64,000 nt of DNA from Candidatus Ribeiella danica (GTDB lineage Bacteria; Chloroflexota; Chloroflexia; Chloroflexales; Roseiflexaceae), in assembly GCA_016717335.1 (NCBI GenBank), contig JADKFS010000003.1, positions 248,001-312,000 on the forward strand, in the 5' to 3' direction. Below the pieces are notes generated by a model, which searched no databases, was not told the DNA's origin, and was given only the letters and a program-made list of their open reading frames with translations. Both the position numbers and the translations under genes were made by a program. Below, piece after piece: positions 25,442-33,989 of the stretch (positions are counted from its first letter, which is position 1; every line of letters starts with the position of its first letter).

Positions 25442-26365
25442 CTATGAGTGCTCCGGCCCCTTGAATCGCAGGCTGGCGATCTGCTCGGCGATCAGGCCAA
25501 ACAGGAAGATGATCAGTCCGCCCAGGAAGAAGATGCCGGTCGACGGCGGGATGTGCAGCCAGCGGTCGCCGTTCGCCACCGACCAGAGGTACGCCGCCAG
25601 CGCCAGCGTCTCGAGCAGCACGAAGATCGGGAAGAAGATCCGCAGCGGGTTGAACAGCGTGACGATCCGCAGGATGATCAGGCCAAACTTGACGCCGTTG
25701 CGCAGCAGCTTCTGGGTGCTGCGGCCGCCCTGCCGCCGCCGCATGGCGATCGGCTCGAAGCGGATGTGGTAGCCGGCCTTGGCGAACGCCATGGCGCTGG
25801 TGGTCGGCCAGGAGAACTGGTTCGGCAGCAGGTGCAGGAATTCGAGCAGCACGGCGCGGCGCATCGCGCGGAAGCCCGAGGTCAGGTCGAGCATCTCGAA
25901 GCCGACCAGGTAGGTGCCCAGGCGGTTGAGCGCGGTGTTGCCGATCCAGCGCAGCAGGTTCTGCTGGCCGCTGCGGTCGCGCGCGCCGATCACCATGTCG
26001 TACGGCCCGATGTGGCGCAGCAGCCGCGGGATGTCGGCCGGGTCCATCTGGCCGTCGGCGTCGACGATCACGATCACGTCGCCGCTGGCCGCGCGCACGC
26101 CGGTCTTCACGCCGGCGCCGTTGCCGATATTGTAGGGCCGGCGGATCACCCGCGCGCCGGCGGCCTCGGCCGCGTCGGCGGTGTTGTCGCGCGAGGCATC
26201 GTCCACGACGACGATCTCGGCATCGGGGCACTCGGCGCGCACCGCGCCGATGACCCGGCCGATCGTCTCGCCTTCGTTCATCGCCGGGATGACGACGCTG
26301 ACGCTAAACGGCCAGCGCACGGGAGCCGGCGCGACCTGCGGGATGTCGGCCTCGACAATGGTCAT
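25442..26365 (-). CDS. GT2 glycosyltransferase with C-terminal membrane helices
   Basis: 307 aa dolichol-phosphate-mannose-synthase-like enzyme. It has 'SVVIPAMNEGETIGRVIGA', 'IVVVDDASRDNTADAA', 'IGNGAGVKTGVRAASGD' and the DxD motif in 'VIVDADGQMDP', then 'SGFRAMRRAV'. Two hydrophobic helices lie at ~235-300. It probably moves a sugar from an NDP-sugar to a polyprenyl phosphate at the inner membrane face. Its ATG overlaps the ThrH stop (ATGA). Confidence 0.9.
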   Translation of the reverse strand: MTIVEADIPQVAPAPVRWPFSVSVVIPAMNEGETIGRVIGAVRAECPDAEIVVVDDASRDNTADAAEAAGARVIRRPYNIGNGAGVKTGVRAASGDVIVIVDADGQMDPADIPRLLRHIGPYDMVIGARDRSGQQNLLRWIGNTALNRLGTYLVGFEMLDLTSGFRAMRRAVLLEFLHLLPNQFSWPTTSAMAFAKAGYHIRFEPIAMRRRQGGRSTQKLLRNGVKFGLIILRIVTLFNPLRIFFPIFVLLETLALAAYLWSVANGDRWLHIPPSTGIFFLGGLIIFLFGLIAEQIASLRFKGPEHS

Positions 26366-26994
26366 GATCCCTGCTCCATACTAGGGAGTATTGACATAAT
26401 ATGTTCGCGCAGCTGGTCGTACTCGTGCAGCACCGGGAACTGCGGGAACTCGGCCACCACGTTGGCGGGCGGGCAGAACAGGATGCCGGCGTCGGCCTCG
26501 GCCAGCATGGTCGTGTCGTTGTACGAGTCGCCCATCGCGATCACGTGGAAGTTGATCGAGCGCAGCGCCGCGACCGCCTGGCGCTTGCCGTCGCGCAGGC
26601 GCAGCCGGTAGCCGGCGATGCTGCCGGCGCCGTCGATCTCAAGCGCGTTGCAGAACAGCGTCGGCTGGCCCAACTTTACCATCAGCGGCGCGGCGAACTC
26701 GTAGAATGTGTCTGATAGGATGATGACCTGCATCTGAGCGCGGGCCCAGCTGAGGAAATCGAGCGCGCCCGGCAGCGGGTCGATCGTCGCGATCACCGCC
26801 TGGATGTCGGCCAGCGTGAGCCGCTGCTCGCGCAGGATGGCGATCCGCCCGCGCATGAGCTGGTCGTAGTCCGGCACGTCGCGAGTGGTCAGGCGCAGCT
26901 GCTCGATGCCGGTGCGCTCGGCCACGGCGATCCATATCTCGGGCACCAGGACGCCCTCAAGGTCGGTTGCGAGCAGGGTTGGCTGGGCTGGCAT
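26362..26994 (-). CDS. thrH: ThrH-like phosphoserine phosphatase/homoserine phosphotransferase
   Basis: 210 aa HAD enzyme, close to the ~205 aa of Pseudomonas ThrH. The nucleophile motif reads DLEGVLVPEIW (Asp-Leu-Glu, as in ThrH). 'TTRDVPDYDQLMRGR', 'VIILSDTFYEF' (motif II Ser), the Lys in 'RDGKRQAV' and 'VIAMGDSYNDTTMLAEADAG' follow in the family order. ThrH removes phosphate from phosphoserine and can transfer it to homoserine. GGAG six bases upstream sets 26994. It leads a four-gene overlapping unit with lipid/glycan genes, an unusual partner set. Confidence 0.9.
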   Translation of the reverse strand: MPAQPTLLATDLEGVLVPEIWIAVAERTGIEQLRLTTRDVPDYDQLMRGRIAILREQRLTLADIQAVIATIDPLPGALDFLSWARAQMQVIILSDTFYEFAAPLMVKLGQPTLFCNALEIDGAGSIAGYRLRLRDGKRQAVAALRSINFHVIAMGDSYNDTTMLAEADAGILFCPPANVVAEFPQFPVLHEYDQLREHIMSILPSMEQGS

Positions 26995-27134
26995 GTGCTT
27001 CTCCGTATCGAATTCAGGTTGTGATCCGCGGATCATGCAGAATCCGCAGAGTTATGATCCGCGGATACGCACTTGCGTGTATCCGCGTGAATCTGCGCCA
27101 TCTGCTGATCGGCTCGGCTGCTTCCCATAGCTCG
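26995..27134. repeat. short palindromic repeats between operons
   Basis: The gap holds ATCCGCGGAT twice (about 27017-27026 and 27057-27066) and a hairpin ATACGCACTTGCGTGTAT with flanking CCGCG. It separates two minus-strand units. No gene. Confidence 0.5.
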
Positions 27135-29528
27135 CTATTGTACCCGAACCTGACCGATCATCAAACTGAGCGCGCGCGGGTCGTCGCTGGCAGGGTCGGC
27201 CCGCGCAGGCACGAACGTCGGCGCGCTGAGCCGGATGTCGAGGCGCGTGCCGCCGGCCAGCTCGGCCGGGATCGGCAGCCGGTAGGCGCGCCAGCCGCCC
27301 GGCGCGACGCTGACGCGGCCGGCCCAGCGGTCGGCGATCCAGACGTCGAGCGGGACGACCGACGGCCTGCCGCTCGCCATTCGCAGCGAGATCGCGGCGC
27401 CGCCACGCAGCGGCTGGGCCAGCGGCAGAGCCACGCGGCCGTCGCCCTCCAGCCAGCGGTAGCTGCCGGCCGGCCCGCGCTCGCTGCCCGAGAACCCCGC
27501 GATGTAGCCCAGGTCGCGCACCCCGTCGAGCGCAAGCGCGTCTGTCGCGGGCGGGCGCAGCCACTCGACCGCCCAGGCCTGGATGTCTTCGCCGGCGGTC
27601 AGCTCGGCGTCGGCCAGCGGGTCAACCGCCGCCGCGACGTCGCCCGAGTCGCGCGCCAGGATGCCGGCCAGGAAATCGGCCTGGCGCGACCCGCCCGCGT
27701 CCCTCAGCAGCGCGCGCGCCTCGTCGCGGCGCCCCTGCGCGGCCAGCGCCAGCGCCAGGTCGACTCGCGCGTCGACGAAGGAGGGCTGGTCTTCCGTCGC
27801 CGCGCGGAACTCACGCTCGGCGGCTGGGTAGTCGCCCGCCGCGTATGCGCGCTCGCCGGCGACCATCGCACGCTCGCGGGCCAGGCCGGTGGCGACGATC
27901 GCCGGGTAGTCGCGGTAGGTCAGCAGCAGGGCCAGAAATGCGACCACGATGGTTGCTTGGGCAAGCATAGACCATCGGCCACCAAAAGGAGACAAGGAGA
28001 CCAGGAGACCGGGAGACCGGGAAATCCACATCGACGCCGTCTCCTTGTCTCCTTGCCTCCTTGTCTCCTTGCCTGATCTCCGAAACGGCCAGCGCATGCT
28101 CGCCAGCACCCAGGCGCCGTACAGCCCCAGCAGCGTCCAGATCGGCAGCAGGTAGCGCGGCTCGACGTGGAAGATCAGCACGGTCAGCAGCGAGTAGCCA
28201 AGCCACGCCAGGAAGAACAGCCGGTTGTACAGCCCCTCGCGCGTAGGCGCGGCCAGGCCGATCAGCCCGCCGACCGTGAAGGCCAGCCAGAGCAGGTCGC
28301 CCGCCAGCCCGAGCGGCGCGGCATCGCGCAGCGGCCGGCTGAACAGGCTGCTCTTGACGAAGTAGTCCTCGACGAACTGCGCCTTCCAGATGTGTCGGAA
28401 GGTTCGCCACATCGGCCGCAGCGGGCGCAGCGGGTCGGCCGCCAGGATCTCGCGCGCGCGCGCCATCGCGTAGGCGGCCCGGTCGGCCTGGGGCAGCTTG
28501 CGCAGCGCGCTGATGTGCTCGTTGCGCTTGTCGACCGGGTCGAGGTCGAGCCAGAGGTTGATCTGGCCGAGCGTGTCGATCGGGATGAAGCGCTGGTAGA
28601 CGATGTAGTTGCGCGCGGTCCACGGCAGCACGACCGCCAGGCAGCACAGGATGACCAGGCACAAATGGCGGACGACCGTCCATAGGGCCGGGGCTTGGGG
28701 CTTGGGGCTTGGGGCTTGGGACTTGGGGCTTGGGGTTTGGGGCGTGGGGCGTGGTCTATCGTCCCGCTCCTTGGTCGTTGGTCGTTGGTCGTTGGTCGTT
28801 GGTCTATCGTCCTGCCCCTTGGTCGTTGGTCGTTGGTCGTTGGTCACGGCCCGCACCGCGAGCCACAGCACCACGAAGGCCAGCGAGTAGAGCGCGGGCG
28901 AGCGGGTCAGCGCGGCGGCGCCCAGTGCCACGCCGGAGAGCGCCAGGTCATGCCTGCGGCCGCTCGCGTCGAAGCGCAGCAGCAGCCAGATGTGCAGCAG
29001 GAACAGGAACAGGTAGATCAGCTCGCCGAACAGCACGGTCGGCTGCTCGACGAACGAGAACCACAGCGAGAGGAAGGCGGCGAAGCATAGGCCGGCGCGA
29101 TTGCTGCCGAACAGCCGGCGCGCGATGCCGTGGCCGAGCAGAATCGTCAGCGCGGCGACCGCCGTCTGGGCCAGCTCGATCAGCAGGATGCCCAGGGCCG
29201 GCCGGCCGAGCAGCAGGCCGACCCGCAGCCACAGCGCGAAGAAGAACACGTGCAGCGGCGGGCGGATCAGCCAGTTGTCGTCGACGTACTGCCCCGTCAC
29301 CGCGACGCGCAGCGCGCGGCGGTAGTAGTCGCCGTCGTCGGCATCCGAGAAGCGCGGGTCGAGCGCGCTGGCGTGGATCAGCCAGAGCCGCAGCGCGACG
29401 CCGACACACACGATCAGCATCAGGGGCCAGTTACGAGCGACGATAGCCGATAGACGAGAGACGATAGCTTTGAGACTTAATCGTCCATCGTCCATCGTCC
29501 ATCGTCCATTCTGTGCCTTGGAAATCAT
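27135..29528 (-). CDS. multi-spanning glycosyltransferase-like protein (GT39/ArnT type) with TPR tail
   Basis: 797 aa. About 10-12 helices lie in the first ~560 residues. The first luminal loop has 'RFSDADDGDYYRRAL' and 'WLIRPPLHVFFFAL', resembling the acidic loop of PMT/ArnT-type polyprenyl-phosphate sugar transferases. A TPR-like region follows (~580-650, 'ERAYAAGDYPAAEREFRAA'), then a beta-rich end. Three repeat-derived insertions are in frame: residues ~6-32, a Pro/Thr/Gln stretch at ~228-281 (e.g. TTNDQRPTTKERDDR) and 'GKETRRQGDKETA' near 484. The ATG overlaps the upstream stop (ATGA), fixing the start. Confidence 0.78.
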   Translation of the reverse strand: MISKAQNGRWTMDDGRLSLKAIVSRLSAIVARNWPLMLIVCVGVALRLWLIHASALDPRFSDADDGDYYRRALRVAVTGQYVDDNWLIRPPLHVFFFALWLRVGLLLGRPALGILLIELAQTAVAALTILLGHGIARRLFGSNRAGLCFAAFLSLWFSFVEQPTVLFGELIYLFLFLLHIWLLLRFDASGRRHDLALSGVALGAAALTRSPALYSLAFVVLWLAVRAVTNDQRPTTKGQDDRPTTNDQRPTTKERDDRPRPTPQTPSPKSQAPSPKPQAPALWTVVRHLCLVILCCLAVVLPWTARNYIVYQRFIPIDTLGQINLWLDLDPVDKRNEHISALRKLPQADRAAYAMARAREILAADPLRPLRPMWRTFRHIWKAQFVEDYFVKSSLFSRPLRDAAPLGLAGDLLWLAFTVGGLIGLAAPTREGLYNRLFFLAWLGYSLLTVLIFHVEPRYLLPIWTLLGLYGAWVLASMRWPFRRSGKETRRQGDKETASMWISRSPGLLVSLSPFGGRWSMLAQATIVVAFLALLLTYRDYPAIVATGLARERAMVAGERAYAAGDYPAAEREFRAATEDQPSFVDARVDLALALAAQGRRDEARALLRDAGGSRQADFLAGILARDSGDVAAAVDPLADAELTAGEDIQAWAVEWLRPPATDALALDGVRDLGYIAGFSGSERGPAGSYRWLEGDGRVALPLAQPLRGGAAISLRMASGRPSVVPLDVWIADRWAGRVSVAPGGWRAYRLPIPAELAGGTRLDIRLSAPTFVPARADPASDDPRALSLMIGQVRVQ
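27984..28082. repeat. in-gene inverted octamer repeat, CTCCTTGT type
   Basis: GGAGACAA/GGAGACCA/GGAGACCG units, a spacer, and CTCCTTGT/CTCCTTGC units, all at period 8 and complementary. It lies inside the 27135-29528 gene with the frame kept, encoding 'GKETRRQGDKE...' on the gene strand. Confidence 0.8.
28689..28845. repeat. in-gene heptamer repeats, CTTGGGG and GGTCGTT types
   Basis: About nine CTTGGGG-type units (28689-28755), then two blocks of GGTCGTT units (28771-28803 and 28818-28845), all period 7, inside the 27135-29528 gene. They encode a Pro/Ser/Gln/Thr-rich loop between predicted membrane helices. Confidence 0.85.
29432..29511. repeat. in-gene inverted heptamer repeat near start codon
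   Basis: ATAGACG/CGATAGC-like units and CCATCGT units face each other at period 7. They occupy codons ~6-32 of the 27135-29528 gene, immediately after its start. Confidence 0.7.
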
Positions 29529-32374
29529 CGTTCGATCCGATACAGCGTGTAGATCCCGGCTGCACCGATCGCCGGGCCGACGGTGGGGGCCTGGCCGAGC
29601 GCGGCCGACCAGAGCAGGTACTGCGCGCCGGTCGCGCGCAGCGCCGCGGGGTCGTCGGACGGCGGGGCGGACAGCGCGAGGTGGGCGATCGCCGAGTACT
29701 TGCCGATCGGGGCGGCTGGCTCGGCCCGCACGATCAGCCGCTCGCCTGGCCGCACGGTCGCCTGCACGAGCTGAATCGCTCCGACCTCGTCGGCCGGCTG
29801 GCCGGGCAGCTCGGGCCGGCCCTCCGCGCGCGCGAGCGCGGCCTCGTCTGCGGGGCGGGCGCGCAGCACGTAGCCCGCGCCGACGGCGAACCCACCCCAG
29901 AGCAGCGCCAGCAGCACCATACCGATCAGCAGCGGGAGGCTGGTTCTTGAGCCCTGGGGCTTGGGGCTTGGGGCTTGGGGCTTGGGGCTGCTCGTGCCAG
30001 CCTCGCCGCTCCCGGCAAATCCCAAATCCCTAGTCCTTTGCCCCAGGCTCTCGTCGCCGCTCGGTCGTATCCGGCACACGAGCCACGCCGCCGCGACGGC
30101 GTAGACCGGAGCGAGCGGCAGCGCGAAGCGCGGCTGCAGCGCCAGCCCGACGCTGATCGACACCACGTAGAGGGCGACCCAGACCAGCAGGAGCGAGGGG
30201 GCGAAGGGGCACGCGGCCGAACGGACGAAGGGGCGATCGATCTCAAGCTGCTCCTGGTCTCCTGGTCTCCTGGTCTCCTGGTCTCCTGGTCTCCTGGTCT
30301 CCTGGTCTCCCGGCCGTATGGGCTTCAGCGCAAGGATCGCCCAGCCGATCAGCCCGGCGACCGCCAGCCAGTTTGCCGGAAAGCCCAGCAGCCGCAGCTG
30401 CACCGCCTGGCCGAACTCGCGCGTGTCCTCGCCGCCGGTGCCGAGGTAGCCGCGGACGTTGGCCCACCAGTTTGTCAGAAATCGCCCGGGGTCCTGCGCA
30501 ACCACCTGCCCGACCGAGATGTCGTTGGCTGTCTCGCTCCAGCGGCCCCAGTCGCCCGCGCCGAAGGTCGCCTGCCAGACGTTCTTGGCCTGCTGGCTGT
30601 AGAGCGGGCTCCCGCTGTCGCGCAGATTCACGGCGACCTGCGGCAGAATCGTTAGGCCAAACGCCAGCGTGAACACCAACAGGTGAGCAGTTTTGAGTTT
30701 TGAGTTTTGAGTTTTGAGTTTTGAGTTCTCGCTGGACTGCAACTCATAACTCATAACTCTTAACTCAGAACTACGCCAGATCGCCAGCCAGCCAAGCGGC
30801 AGCAGCAGCAGGCCGGGATGGCGGATCAGGAAGGCCGCGCCGGCGGCCAGCCCGGCCAGGGCAACGAACGATCCGCGAGAGACTGGAGACCGGAGACTGG
30901 AGACTGGAACCGCTCCCCCGGCCCCTGGCCCCTGGCCCCTGACCCCTGGCTCCTGGCTGGTCGCCCAGAGGATCAGCGCCAGCGCGAGCGCGCACAGCGC
31001 GGCGAACGGCATGTCGGTGCCGACGTAGAGCGACTGCTCGACCACCAGCGGGCTCAGCGCCAGGACGGCCAGCGCGAGCAGTGCCGCCGGACGGCCGAGC
31101 ATCCGCCGCGCCAGCCACCACGTCGCGGCGAGCAGCACGGCGCCGGCCAGCGCCGCGATCAGCCGCGCTGCCAGGAACGGGTTGTCGGCCGCGAGCGGGC
31201 GGGCTAGCCAGAGCAGCAGCGGGTAGCCCAGGTTGTAGAAGCCGTCGGCGCGCAAGACCCCGTCGAGCTGTGGGCTGGTCGTGCCGGCCGGAAACTGGCC
31301 GGACAGGTGGGCCGAGCGCAGCGCGAAGACGCGAAAGTCCGCCTCGGCGCCGGGCGTCGAGAGCGTGACGTGCTGGCGCGCCGCGAGGAGCACCGCCGCG
31401 AGCCAGGCGCCCATCCCGCCGAGCGCCAGCCCGTCGAGCAGCGCCGGGGCGCGCCGGGCCAGCGCCGGGCCGTGGCGCAGCGCCAGCGCAGCCGCGAGGA
31501 TCGCGTCGACTGCCGGCAGCAGCCGCAGCAGCGGGTAGGGGTAGGGCAGCTGGGCGCGGTAGAGCGCCAGAAACGCGATCGCCAGCAGCAGCAGGCCACT
31601 CAGCCAGACAAGGAGGCCGGGAGACCGGGAGACCAGGAGAAGAAACTCTTGTCTCCTTGTCTCCTTGTCTGCTCGTCTCCTTGTCTCCTTTGGGCGCACG
31701 AGTAGGAGATACAGCAGCCCAGCCGCCAGAGCGCCGTAGGCCAGCTGCGGCGGGTAGGGCACGATCGGCGCCGGGCCGGCGTGGTAGGTCGCGCGGTCGA
31801 GCAGCACGCCAAGCGCGCGCGGGTCGCCAGCATCGATCCTGGCCGTCTCGGAGCGAATCTCGATCACGACGTCGTTGGGCTTGAGCAGGCCGCCGTCGAT
31901 CGTGAAGCGGTAGTCCTGCCAGTCGGGGCCGGCCTGGATCTGCCCGAGCACGTGGCCGCCATTCAGCAGCACTGTGACGCGCGGCGCCGCGCCGCTCAGT
32001 CGCCAGCCGCGCAGCCGCAGCGTGACTTCTGCGGGCAGGCCGGCCTGGGGGAACAGCAGGTACGAGCTGGCGCGGGTCCAGCGGGCGCTTCCGTCGGAGC
32101 CGGCCAGCTCGGGACGATCGCCGGATGGATCGCCGCGCTCCGGGTCGTAGAAGCCCTGGACGTAGGCCGAGTCGTAGCCGCCGATATTGACCGTGTGGGT
32201 CACCGGGATCTGGTAGACCAGCGCGAGCAGCAGCGCGCCGAGCGCGGCCGCTGCGAGCAGCCCGGCCAGGTACGGCAGCGCGCGCCGGCTGAAGCTTGCC
32301 GCGGGCGGCGCCGAATCGGCGGCGCTGGCCCTGCCCTGGTGCCCGTTCGAATACGTTGTCGGCTCGCGCCCCAT
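29525..32374 (-). CDS. large multi-spanning membrane protein, GT39-like
   Basis: 949 aa. After one N-terminal helix (~25-45) comes a beta-rich exported domain (~50-200, 'NIGGYDSAYVQGFYDPERGD'). More than ten helices follow with 'YNLGYPLLLWLARPLAADNP', 'QSLYVGTDMPFAALCALALA' and 'GAAFLIRHPGLLLLPLGWLA', resembling the ArnT/PMT glycosyltransferase fold. Five repeat-derived stretches are kept in frame (31606-31691, 30876-30958, 30689-30772, 30251-30310, 29952-30050), e.g. 'RPGDQETRRPGDQETRR'. AAGGA suits the ATG at 32374. Its stop overlaps the next gene's start. Sugar and acceptor are unknown. Confidence 0.72.
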   Translation of the reverse strand: MGREPTTYSNGHQGRASAADSAPPAASFSRRALPYLAGLLAAAALGALLLALVYQIPVTHTVNIGGYDSAYVQGFYDPERGDPSGDRPELAGSDGSARWTRASSYLLFPQAGLPAEVTLRLRGWRLSGAAPRVTVLLNGGHVLGQIQAGPDWQDYRFTIDGGLLKPNDVVIEIRSETARIDAGDPRALGVLLDRATYHAGPAPIVPYPPQLAYGALAAGLLYLLLVRPKETRRRADKETRRQEFLLLVSRSPGLLVWLSGLLLLAIAFLALYRAQLPYPYPLLRLLPAVDAILAAALALRHGPALARRAPALLDGLALGGMGAWLAAVLLAARQHVTLSTPGAEADFRVFALRSAHLSGQFPAGTTSPQLDGVLRADGFYNLGYPLLLWLARPLAADNPFLAARLIAALAGAVLLAATWWLARRMLGRPAALLALAVLALSPLVVEQSLYVGTDMPFAALCALALALILWATSQEPGVRGQGPGAGGAVPVSSLRSPVSRGSFVALAGLAAGAAFLIRHPGLLLLPLGWLAIWRSSELRVMSYELQSSENSKLKTQNSKLKTAHLLVFTLAFGLTILPQVAVNLRDSGSPLYSQQAKNVWQATFGAGDWGRWSETANDISVGQVVAQDPGRFLTNWWANVRGYLGTGGEDTREFGQAVQLRLLGFPANWLAVAGLIGWAILALKPIRPGDQETRRPGDQETRRPGDQEQLEIDRPFVRSAACPFAPSLLLVWVALYVVSISVGLALQPRFALPLAPVYAVAAAWLVCRIRPSGDESLGQRTRDLGFAGSGEAGTSSPKPQAPSPKPQGSRTSLPLLIGMVLLALLWGGFAVGAGYVLRARPADEAALARAEGRPELPGQPADEVGAIQLVQATVRPGERLIVRAEPAAPIGKYSAIAHLALSAPPSDDPAALRATGAQYLLWSAALGQAPTVGPAIGAAGIYTLYRIER
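29952..30050. repeat. in-gene heptamer repeat, CTTGGGG type
   Basis: About five CTTGGGG units at 29955-29990, with a degenerate partner arm (AATCCCA/AATCCCT) to ~30050. In frame in the 949-aa membrane protein, encoding 'SSPKPQAPSPKPQGSR'. Confidence 0.75.
30251..30310. repeat. in-gene octamer repeat, CTCCTGGT type
   Basis: Seven near-perfect CTCCTGGT units at period 8, inside the 949-aa membrane protein gene. Encodes alternating RPGDQET-type peptide on the gene strand. No complementary arm is obvious next to it. Confidence 0.85.
30689..30772. repeat. in-gene TTTTGAG-type inverted heptamer repeat
   Basis: About five TTTTGAG units, a spacer, and AACTCAT/AACTCTT/AACTCAG units at period 7. In frame in the 949-aa protein, encoding 'ENSKLKTQNSKLKT'-like sequence. 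The unit is the one seen between genes at 2523, 6736 and 23969. Confidence 0.85.
30876..30958. repeat. in-gene heptamer/octamer repeat, GACTGGA and CCCCTGG types
   Basis: GAGACTGGAGACCG-type units then CCCCTGG units at period 7, inside the 949-aa membrane protein gene; encodes 'QEPGVRGQGPGAGG' and 'SSLRSPVSRG'. Confidence 0.7.
31606..31691. repeat. in-gene inverted octamer repeat, CTCCTTGT type
   Basis: GGAGACCG/GGAGACCA units, a spacer, and CTCCTTGT units at period 8, complementary. Same family as 27984-28082. In frame in the 949-aa protein ('RPKETRRRADKETRRQE'). Confidence 0.8.
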
Positions 32375-32596
32375 GCCTGTCCTTCGCATTGCAGCGGCGC
32401 GAGTCTAACATAGATCGATGGAGAGGGCAAAGCTTACTCCGGGCGCCCCTCCCCCTTCCCACTCCCCGCCTTGCGGGAGGGACGCGGGCCGCACACGGGG
32501 CGCGTGTGCGAGTCGTGTAGGAGCAGAATACGACCGTTGTGCGAGCCGCGGCGTATACTGCCGCCAGAACAGTCTCCACACTAGAAAGGGCCCACC

Positions 32597-33931
32597 TTGG
32601 AACCGCAGATGAACGACTACGACGTGATCGTCGTCGGGGGCCGGCCGGCCGGCGCGACGCTGGCGGCGCGGCTTGGCCGCCAGGGCCTGCGCGTGCTGCT
32701 GCTGGAGCGGGCCACCTTCCCCAGCGCGCCGGCCGCCTCCTGCCCGGTGATCTACCCGGCGACGATGCGCATGCTCGACGAGATCGGTGCCGACGAGGCC
32801 GAGTACGCGCGCGGCACGCCGCGCCTGCGCCGACTGATCTCGGAGGTCCGCGACGATTTTCGCCTGTCGATCCAGGTTCCTGAGCTGTTCGGGCGCGACT
32901 ACGCCTACGCGATCGATCGCGCGCGCTTCGACGCCGCGCTCTGGCGCACCGCCGCAAGCTGCCCGACCGTCACTGCGCGCGAGGGCTTCGCCGTGACCGA
33001 CCTGCTGCGCGAGGGCGAGCGCGTGGTCGGCGTGCGCGGGCGTCTCGTCGGGGGCCCCGAGGAGCGCTTCACGGCGGCCTGCGTCGTCGGCGCCGACGGC
33101 CGCTTCAGCCCGGTGGCGCGCAAGGCCGGCGCGCGTAGCTTCGACGAGCGCGCCGAGATGCCGACGGCGATCTACTACGCGTACTGGAGCGGCGTCGCGC
33201 CGTATGATGCCGACGGGCCTGCCGTCCACTCGTTTGGCCTGGGCCGCGGCTACGGCGTTGGCATCTTCGACAGCGCCGACGGCGCCACCTGCGTCGCGAT
33301 CGAGGGCCGGTCGGACGCGCTCCAGCTTGGCGATGAGAAGGCCGCCGCGCTCTACATGCGGACGTTGCGGGCGCACTCGCGCGTCTGGCGCCGGCTCGAG
33401 CATGCCGCCCCGCTTGGCGAGGTTCGCGGCATGCGCAACATCGGCAACCTGTACCGCCAGGCCGGCGGCCCCGGCTGGGCGCTGGTCGGCGACGCGCTGC
33501 ACCAGAAAGACCCGATCGACGGCCAGGGGATCTACGACGCGGTGTTTACCGCCAAGGCCCTGAGCCTGGCGATCGTCGCCTGGCGGCGCGGCGCGCTCCC
33601 CTGGGAGCGGGCGCTCGACTCCTACGCCGCGGTCGTGCGCGCCGAGACCCACCCGATGTACCTTTCGACGATGGATCGTGTGAAGCGCGAGTTCTACACC
33701 GATCACCCCTCCTGGGCCTATCGCTCCTGGCTGCGCTGGCTGGCCTGCGACCGCGAGTACGGGCGGCGGGTCGGGCTGCTGCTGGGCCGCGGGATCGATC
33801 CGGCCGGCTGGCTGCCGCCCGGCGTACTGCTCGCGGCGGTCGCGCGCGGCGCGCTGGGCGACCTGGGGCGTTTTCTGCTGCGCCTGCCCAGCCCGCACGC
33901 CGCGCCGCCGCTCCACCGGGCCGGATTGTGA
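32597..33931 (+). CDS. FAD-dependent oxidoreductase, geranylgeranyl-reductase/halogenase-like
   Basis: 444 aa. The FAD dinucleotide motif is 'DVIVVGGRPAGATLAARLGR' with 'LLLERATFPS'. 'VVGADGRFSPVARKAGA' and 'WALVGDALHQKDPIDGQGIY' are the second and third FAD-contact motifs of the geranylgeranyl reductase/p-hydroxybenzoate-hydroxylase group. Substrate unknown: isoprenoid reduction or ring hydroxylation are both possible. AGAAAGGG lies 6 bases before a TTG at 32597; an ATG at 32609 is the alternative. MurJ follows after 58 bp. Confidence 0.85.
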   Translation: MEPQMNDYDVIVVGGRPAGATLAARLGRQGLRVLLLERATFPSAPAASCPVIYPATMRMLDEIGADEAEYARGTPRLRRLISEVRDDFRLSIQVPELFGRDYAYAIDRARFDAALWRTAASCPTVTAREGFAVTDLLREGERVVGVRGRLVGGPEERFTAACVVGADGRFSPVARKAGARSFDERAEMPTAIYYAYWSGVAPYDADGPAVHSFGLGRGYGVGIFDSADGATCVAIEGRSDALQLGDEKAAALYMRTLRAHSRVWRRLEHAAPLGEVRGMRNIGNLYRQAGGPGWALVGDALHQKDPIDGQGIYDAVFTAKALSLAIVAWRRGALPWERALDSYAAVVRAETHPMYLSTMDRVKREFYTDHPSWAYRSWLRWLACDREYGRRVGLLLGRGIDPAGWLPPGVLLAAVARGALGDLGRFLLRLPSPHAAPPLHRAGL

Positions 33932-33937
33932 TATGCT
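33929..33937 (+). promoter_or_regulatory. extended -10 candidate for murJ
   Basis: TGA followed by TATGCT at 33932-33937, 52 bp upstream of the murJ start; overlaps the end of the preceding gene. Confidence 0.4.
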
Positions 33938-33989
33938 TTTCATCCCCGAGAGAATGTGCACCTGAAAGGATTGTCACAGGAGGCGTGCC

